Origin: Candidatus Woesearchaeota archaeon
Lineage (GTDB): Archaea > Nanobdellota > Nanobdellia > Woesearchaeales > CG1-02-33-12
Direction of reading: 5' to 3'
Length of the DNA stretch: 8,559 nt
NCBI GenBank assembly: GCA_017609385.1
Contig: JAFCEA010000044.1
Location: forward strand, 1 to 8,559
Translations under genes and position numbers: made by a program
Notes under the pieces: generated by a model
The model's database searches: none
Told to the model about the DNA's origin: nothing
The model's input: only the letters and a program-made list of their open reading frames with translations
In this document: one piece after another, positions 5,755-8,559 of the stretch
How the letters are laid out: the number at the start of each line of letters is the position of its first letter
How positions within the stretch are numbered: position 1 is the first letter of the stretch

Positions 5755-6879
5755 ATGAAGAAAAACCTTGCTGCTTTAGAGCTTAGCTATATAGTTAAAG
5801 AATTGGATGCTTTAATAGATGCAAAGCTGGACAAGATTTATCATCCTGATAAAAAAATGCTTTTGCTGCAGTTCCATATAACTGGCCAGGGCAAGAAAAT
5901 ATTAAGGATTTCTGTTCCTGATTATATTTACCTTACTGATTATAAGGAGAAAAGCCCTGAAAAGCCATCTGGGTTTTGCATGGTATTAAGAAAGAACTTA
6001 GAACAGTCAAGATTAAGATCAGTAAAGCAGCTTGGAAGCGAGCGTATAATTGAATTATTGTTTGAGAAAAAGGAAAAGTATAAGCTCTTTATTGAGCTTT
6101 TCAGCCCGGGAAATATTGTTTTATGTAAAGAAGATAATATAATAATCTCTGCATTGGAAACAAAGAAATGGAAAAACAGGACAATAAGGGGAGGAATTGC
6201 ATACACATTTCCAAAGCGTGAAATAAACTTTTTTGATTTAAGGAAAGCAGAACTAAAAGAGCTTTTGAAAAGCACTGAAAAAGACTCATTGGTTACATGC
6301 CTTGCTATAGATTTAGGACTTGGAGGGGTTTATGCAGAAGAGGTATGCTTATTAGCTAAGATAAATAAGAAAATCAATCCAAAAAAGATAAATGAAGACA
6401 ACTTAAACAGCTTATTAAAGGCAATCAAAAGCCTGTGCAATCAGAAAACAAGCCCTCAAGCTGTTTATGATAAAAAAGAACTTGTTGATATTGTTCCTTT
6501 TGAGCTCGAATTTTACAAGGATTTTGAAAAAAAGGATTTCAAGGGGTATAATGAAGCTTTAGATGATTATTTCACAAAGCAGGTTAAGGAAGAAAAGATA
6601 GATGAATATAAATCAAGGCATAAAAAAGAATTTGAAAAGCTGAACAGGATAATTGATGAGCAGAAAAAGCAGATAGAAAGAATGCAAGCCTCAATTAAGG
6701 CAAATAATGAAAAGGCAGAGGCTATCTATTCCAATTACAAGCTTGTTGATGAGATCCTAAGAGAGATTAAAAAGGCCAGAGAAAAATACTCATGGAAAGA
6801 GATAAAAGAGAAACTCAAGGGCCACAAAACAATAAAAGACATAAATGAAAAAGAAGGAAAGATTATAATAAAAATTTAA
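5755..6879 (+). CDS. rqcH: RqcH/NFACT-type ribosome quality control protein, without the NFACT-R part
   Basis: The protein has 374 residues, whereas full archaeal and bacterial relatives have roughly 550-700. The NFACT-N domain (about 1-180) is clear: LELSYIVKEL, DAKLDKIYH, FCMVLRKNLE (74-83), LFSPGNIVL (115-123) and RGGIAYTFP (145-153). A helix-hairpin-helix-like LAIDLGLGGVYAEEVC follows at 183-198. A long coiled coil starts near 275 and passes through DEILREIKKAREKYSWKEIKEKL (about 332-354). The chain then stops at KIIIKI, where relatives continue into the second coiled-coil arm and the NFACT-R domain. RqcH binds stalled large subunits and recruits tRNA to add C-terminal tails to the nascent chain. 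The DR pair required for tRNA binding in Bacillus RqcH (D97/R98) reads ER here (96-97). The gene is either truncated, the NFACT-R part is encoded elsewhere, or this is a lineage-specific short form. Confidence 0.85.
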   Translation: MKKNLAALELSYIVKELDALIDAKLDKIYHPDKKMLLLQFHITGQGKKILRISVPDYIYLTDYKEKSPEKPSGFCMVLRKNLEQSRLRSVKQLGSERIIELLFEKKEKYKLFIELFSPGNIVLCKEDNIIISALETKKWKNRTIRGGIAYTFPKREINFFDLRKAELKELLKSTEKDSLVTCLAIDLGLGGVYAEEVCLLAKINKKINPKKINEDNLNSLLKAIKSLCNQKTSPQAVYDKKELVDIVPFELEFYKDFEKKDFKGYNEALDDYFTKQVKEEKIDEYKSRHKKEFEKLNRIIDEQKKQIERMQASIKANNEKAEAIYSNYKLVDEILREIKKAREKYSWKEIKEKLKGHKTIKDINEKEGKIIIKI

Positions 6880-6886
6880 GAAAATA
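6871..6886 (-). terminator. Possible U-tract terminator of the 5S rRNA gene
   Basis: Read on the minus strand, the bases directly after the 5S gene contain TATTTTC and then AAATTTTTAT, the kind of oligo-T stretch at which archaeal RNA polymerase ends transcripts. It lies within and just beyond the last codons of the RqcH-like gene. No stem is needed and none was found. Confidence 0.4.
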
Positions 6887-6887
6887 G

Positions 6888-7006
6888 GTGGGACAGCTTT
6901 CTGAGTTTCCCGTTCATAAGAACAGTACACCCCGGAACGTAGGCCTGCTTGACTTCCGAGTTCGAGATGGGATCGGGTATTACCAAGCCACTATGGCCGT
7001 CCACAC
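6888..7006 (-). rRNA. rrf: 5S ribosomal RNA
   Basis: The minus strand reads as an archaeal 5S rRNA of about 119 nt. The conserved core CCCGATCCCATCTCGAACTC (loops B-C, helix III) is intact, followed by GGAAG and the helix IV/V region. The ends pair as helix I: GUGG/ACGGC at the 5' side against GCUGU/CCAC at the 3' side, with one bulged C. Exact ends could differ by two to four bases. No 16S or 23S gene adjoins it in the window, so it is a lone gene with its own TATA-like box. Its 3' end faces the 3' end of the RqcH-like gene across 8 bp. Confidence 0.93.
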
Positions 7007-7026
7007 ATAACAGAAGTAAGGGCCCA

Positions 7027-7034
7027 TTTATAAA
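7027..7034 (-). promoter_or_regulatory. TATA-like box for 5S rRNA
   Basis: TTTATAAA, itself a palindrome, is centred 24.5 nt before the 5' end of the 5S gene on the minus strand, the usual archaeal spacing to the transcription start. A GC-rich patch (GGGCCC at 7020-7025) lies between the box and the gene. Confidence 0.6.
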
Positions 7035-7074
7035 GATTTTGTTTTTGGCATTAATTGGCCTTTTAATAAAAAAG

Positions 7075-7082
7075 TTTATATA
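7075..7082 (+). promoter_or_regulatory. TATA-like box for the small membrane protein gene at 7106
   Basis: TTTATATA is centred 27.5 nt before the ATG at 7106, the same spacing seen for yjbQ and the lipoprotein gene, and there is no ribosome-binding sequence in the 23 nt between. A leaderless transcript is likely. Confidence 0.55.
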
Positions 7083-7105
7083 ATCCTTTATATTATTCTA
7101 AATCC

Positions 7106-7462
7106 ATGAAATCATTAAAATGGAGGTTGATTCTCGCAGGAGTCTTTGCTTTAGTTTTATTCTTTGGTGCTTTATATTCTAAACTATCTGTAAAAACAGC
7201 TTTCATTATGACTTTAGTTCTGTTCGGCCTAGCCATGCTTCTTTCTGATCCAAAATTTCAAGAATGGGACAGAGAAAGAGTTAGAAATTATAAGGAAAAC
7301 AGAGAATATGAGTCCCGTCTTGGACGTGATGAATATTTACGGGAAAGAGCACGTATGAAAGCAAAAGAGGATTTTAGAAGGGAAAAGAATCGACCACTTT
7401 TAACAGGTTTAGAGCCAGGATTATTAGGTAAAGCATTTTCTAAAAGAAGAAAAAGACGTTAG
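7106..7462 (+). CDS. Small membrane protein with a long charged tail, function unknown
   Basis: The protein has 118 residues. Two hydrophobic helices (about 8-25 and 31-47) are separated by a short SKLSVK turn, forming a hairpin in the membrane. The remaining 70 residues are highly charged and mostly helical in character (EWDRERVRNYKENREYESRL, then LRERARMKAKEDFRREKN), and the protein ends in the very basic KRRKRR. The tail should be cytoplasmic by the positive-inside rule and could touch nucleic acid or ribosomes, but nothing in it identifies a family for me. Several arginines use CGT, CGG or CGA, while neighbouring genes use AGA/AGG nearly throughout. That is a mild difference in codon use that may reflect a different history. 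A TATA-like box 27.5 nt upstream supports the start. Confidence 0.65.
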   Translation: MKSLKWRLILAGVFALVLFFGALYSKLSVKTAFIMTLVLFGLAMLLSDPKFQEWDRERVRNYKENREYESRLGRDEYLRERARMKAKEDFRREKNRPLLTGLEPGLLGKAFSKRRKRR

Positions 7463-7598
7463 GTTTGAACACCCTTCCACTAATTAGCCAAAAAATTTAT
7501 TGAGTTTAACTCATGCAATTGCTGTTATATTCTCCAGACTATGAAGTAGGAGGGACGAGGAGCTTAAGCGACGAAGAGTTGATTTTTTTGCCCGATAA

Positions 7599-7606
7599 TT
7601 ATTAAT
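7599..7606 (+). promoter_or_regulatory. TATA-like box for the small membrane protein gene at 7630
   Basis: TTATTAAT is centred 27.5 nt before the ATG at 7630, consistent with a leaderless start. The box is weaker than the others in this window. Confidence 0.35.
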
Positions 7607-7610
7607 ATTG

Positions 7611-7622
7611 GGAAATATTTCC
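7611..7622. promoter_or_regulatory. Operator-like palindrome GGAAATATTTCC
   Basis: This perfect 12-bp palindrome sits between the TATA-like box (7599-7606) and the ATG at 7630, covering about -19 to -8 relative to the expected transcription start. A dimeric repressor bound there would block transcription initiation. The winged-helix protein encoded at 7988 is a nearby candidate. The site and its partner are inferred from position and symmetry only. Confidence 0.4.
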
Positions 7623-7629
7623 ATTAGAT

Positions 7630-7845
7630 ATGAATAAAGCAAAGTACGATGTATTGGTTAGTTTAATCGGAGGAGTTACAGGAGGTTTGACAGTATATTT
7701 TGGACAAATATATGGAAAGTGGATTGTTAGATTTTTTGGATTTGAATATGGGATATTATGGAATACTATATTTATATTTGTTGTAATGATCATTTTTATT
7801 TTTGTAATTATTCATTCTCCAGAAAAGGGCAAAAAAATCAATTGA
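7630..7845 (+). CDS. Small two-helix membrane protein, function unknown
   Basis: The protein has 71 residues. A first glycine-rich hydrophobic segment (about 8-27, SLIGGVTGGLTVYFGQIYG) is followed by a short basic/aromatic loop (GKWIVRFFGFEYG). A strongly hydrophobic second helix follows (about 42-62, rich in I, F and V) with a hydrophilic HSPEKGKKIN tail. I do not recognise the family. GG-rich first helices are common in small membrane proteins that pack as oligomers, but nothing catalytic is visible. Support for its being real: continuous hydrophobic helix pattern, a TATA-like box at leaderless spacing, an operator-like palindrome before the start, and a hairpin plus T-run after the stop. 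A minus-strand frame covers the same DNA but lacks such support. Confidence 0.55.
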   Translation: MNKAKYDVLVSLIGGVTGGLTVYFGQIYGKWIVRFFGFEYGILWNTIFIFVVMIIFIFVIIHSPEKGKKIN

Positions 7846-7861
7846 ATATAACCTCTATTAG

Positions 7862-7904
7862 TAGATTAATGAATTCATATAATCTAGGAATGTTGGGGTT
7901 TTTT
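7862..7904 (+). terminator. Near-palindrome followed by a T-run, terminator or operator
   Basis: Positions 7862-7886 form an almost perfect inverted repeat of 12 bp per arm (TAGATTA, ATGAA / TTCAT, TAATCTA) with a single bulged A at 7879 and GAATTC at its centre. It begins 17 nt after the stop of the 71-residue protein gene and is followed 12 nt later by six T (7899-7904). Placement fits termination of that gene. Because there is no loop, it could equally be a binding site for a dimeric regulator such as the winged-helix protein encoded just downstream. Confidence 0.4.
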
Positions 7905-7954
7905 AAGCAAATGCCTTGATGCCTGCTTTCTGGAGTGTTGTTACTATCGAAAAG

Positions 7955-7962
7955 TATTTAAA
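7955..7962 (+). promoter_or_regulatory. TATA-like box and nearby inverted repeat for the winged-helix gene
   Basis: TATTTAAA is centred 29.5 nt before the ATG at 7988. Between box and start lies the inverted repeat ATAAT-AAC-ATTAT (7969-7981), placed where an autorepressor could sit. The region is very AT-rich, so chance matches are easy. Confidence 0.4.
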
Positions 7963-7987
7963 GAATGAATAATAACATTATATTAAA

Positions 7988-8374
7988 ATGGTTGAACTTA
8001 CTAAAGAACAATTAGAACCTCTGGCTAGATTATATAAAAAAACAATACAATACAAAATACTTCAAGAACTTAATGAAAGAGACAAAACTGGTGTTGGGTT
8101 AGTGTATAATATACTTAAAAAAAGAATAGATGAAATGATTAAAGAACCTTATCAAGAAAACAAAACTGTAAAAGATTTAGCAGATATTGTAAATGATAAT
8201 GAGAATAGTGTTAATCTTGGACTATCTAAAGTGAGAAACTGTGGCTTTGTTAATCACAGATATATAATAAAAAAAGAGGCTAAAGATAATAAACCTGGTA
8301 ACGTAGGATTAATATTTTTTCTTACAGAATCCGGAAAAGGATTCTATAAAACAGTTTATAATTCTATAAAATAG
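7988..8374 (+). CDS. Winged-helix DNA-binding protein, probable transcription regulator
   Basis: The protein has 128 residues. A helical N-terminal half (LARLYKKTIQYKILQELNER, then VYNILKKRIDEMI) leads into a helix-turn-helix: KTVKDLADIVNDNENSVNLG and LSKVRNCGFV (about 59-88), with the recognition helix near 73-85. A beta-wing follows (HRYIIKKEAKDNKPGNVGLIFFLTESG, about 90-116) and then a last helix (GKGFYKTVYNSI). The pattern 'first helix, DLA, recognition helix, LxxxGFV, wing, LTxxG' is common to MarR/ArsR/PadR-type archaeal regulators, but I cannot name the family. It is cytoplasmic and probably dimeric. The upstream gap has three symmetric sites (7611-7622, 7862-7886 and 7969-7981) that may be its targets. 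It follows the 71-residue membrane protein gene on the same strand but with a 142-bp gap and its own TATA-like box. Confidence 0.75.
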   Translation: MVELTKEQLEPLARLYKKTIQYKILQELNERDKTGVGLVYNILKKRIDEMIKEPYQENKTVKDLADIVNDNENSVNLGLSKVRNCGFVNHRYIIKKEAKDNKPGNVGLIFFLTESGKGFYKTVYNSIK

Positions 8375-8417
8375 TTTTATTTGTAATTGACTTAATGTCT
8401 GATTTCCAAACTAATGT

Positions 8418-8559
8418 TTAACAGTATTTCCTAATATCTTCTTTGGTGTGTATATGGATTTCTTTTTCAGAGCTTAGGTGGCCTTCCAAGAGGCCTTTCT
8501 CAGCTAATCTTGGGAAGACATCATACTCTAAACTATTGCCCCTATAACCTAAAAGCTCT
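8418..8559 (-). CDS. Probable sugar nucleotidyltransferase, C-terminal end (start outside window)
   Basis: Read on the minus strand from 8558, the frame is open at the window edge and runs for 46 codons to TAA at 8420-8418. The sequence includes NSLEYDVFPRLAEKGLLEGH and then HIHTKEDIRKYC. S-L-E-x-D-x-F-P-x-L-A-x-x-G-x-L followed by an I-x-T-x-E-D segment is the typical C-terminal end of the nucleotidyltransferase domain in GDP-mannose, dTDP-glucose or UDP-sugar pyrophosphorylase-type proteins (the I-D-I-G-T-P-E-D position). These make nucleotide sugars, the donors used by enzymes such as the family 2 glycosyltransferase at the other end of the window. The substrate cannot be told from the tail. 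It converges on the winged-helix gene across a 43-bp gap. Confidence 0.7.
   Translation of the reverse strand, partial: ELLGYRGNSLEYDVFPRLAEKGLLEGHLSSEKEIHIHTKEDIRKYC

Larger units (their letters stand above)
7463..7629. other. Non-coding gap with palindromes and a purine-rich patch
   Basis: I see no credible reading frame in these 167 bases. From left to right they hold an AT-rich TATA-like stretch (about 7489-7500), a perfect 13-bp inverted repeat TGAGTTTAACTCA (7501-7513), and a purine-rich patch at about 7548-7579 (GGAGGGACGAGG and CGACGAAGAG) that is richer in G than its surroundings. The patch contains the palindrome GCTTAAGC (7562-7569) and is followed by seven T (7583-7589). A palindrome before the next gene is listed separately. 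A small RNA ending at the T-run is possible. No tRNA, C/D-box or H/ACA signature was found. Confidence 0.4.

Noticed and set aside
5940..6289. Minus-strand reading frames inside the RqcH-like gene
   Set aside because: They oppose the well-conserved NFACT-N domain and show no protein-like motif order.
7463..7629. A tRNA or C/D-box guide RNA in the gap
   Set aside because: No cloverleaf pairing, GTTCRA-like T-loop, RTGATGA C box or CTGA D box could be found.
7602..7793. A 63-codon minus-strand reading frame opposite the 71-residue membrane protein
   Set aside because: Its translation lacks clear helices or motifs, while the plus-strand frame has two clean membrane segments and a TATA-like box at the local spacing.

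Overview
The window looks like AT-rich chromosomal DNA from an archaeon, most likely a DPANN lineage such as Woesearchaeota, Pacearchaeota or a relative. The evidence is an archaeal-type 5S rRNA gene, an MBF1 homologue (zinc ribbon plus helix-turn-helix), a Fap7/AK6-type NTPase, an NFACT/RqcH-type protein, and TATA-like boxes centred about 27 nt before several start codons, as expected for leaderless archaeal transcripts. The lineage is an inference from gene style; no lineage marker was tested.

Region 1 (1-3861, plus strand) is a compact operon for glycan or cell-surface work. It holds the 3' part of a membrane glycosyltransferase-like protein, a tandem paralogue split by a -1 frameshift near 1140, a family 2 glycosyltransferase with membrane anchors, and a membrane-anchored thioredoxin-fold-like protein without a CxxC site. 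The genes overlap or lie within a few bases (ATGA overlap, 1-nt gap, 7-nt overlap), so they are probably co-transcribed and translationally coupled.

Region 2 (3862-3999) lies between convergent genes and carries at least three back-to-back hairpins with 3-nt loops, probably a two-way terminator.

Region 3 (3997-4906, minus strand) holds a YjbQ/UPF0047 protein followed by MBF1. A 54-bp gap separates the YjbQ gene from the divergent plus-strand unit. In that gap one 10-bp palindromic TATA-like element sits exactly midway between the two start codons.

Region 4 (4961-7006) holds a cysteine-rich lipoprotein, a Fap7/AK6 NTPase 1 nt downstream, and an RqcH/NFACT protein that stops after its central coiled coil and lacks the C-terminal NFACT-R part. 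A lone 5S rRNA gene follows on the minus strand, with its 3' end 8 bp from the RqcH stop. Fap7 (small-subunit maturation), RqcH (stalled 60S/50S rescue) and 5S rRNA make this a ribosome-related cluster.

Region 5 (7007-8417) is less typical: two small membrane proteins of unknown function, a winged-helix regulator, and non-coding gaps rich in palindromes, which suggests a small regulated accessory unit. At the right edge (8418-8559, minus strand) is the C-terminal end of a probable sugar nucleotidyltransferase, cut by the window and running toward the regulator.
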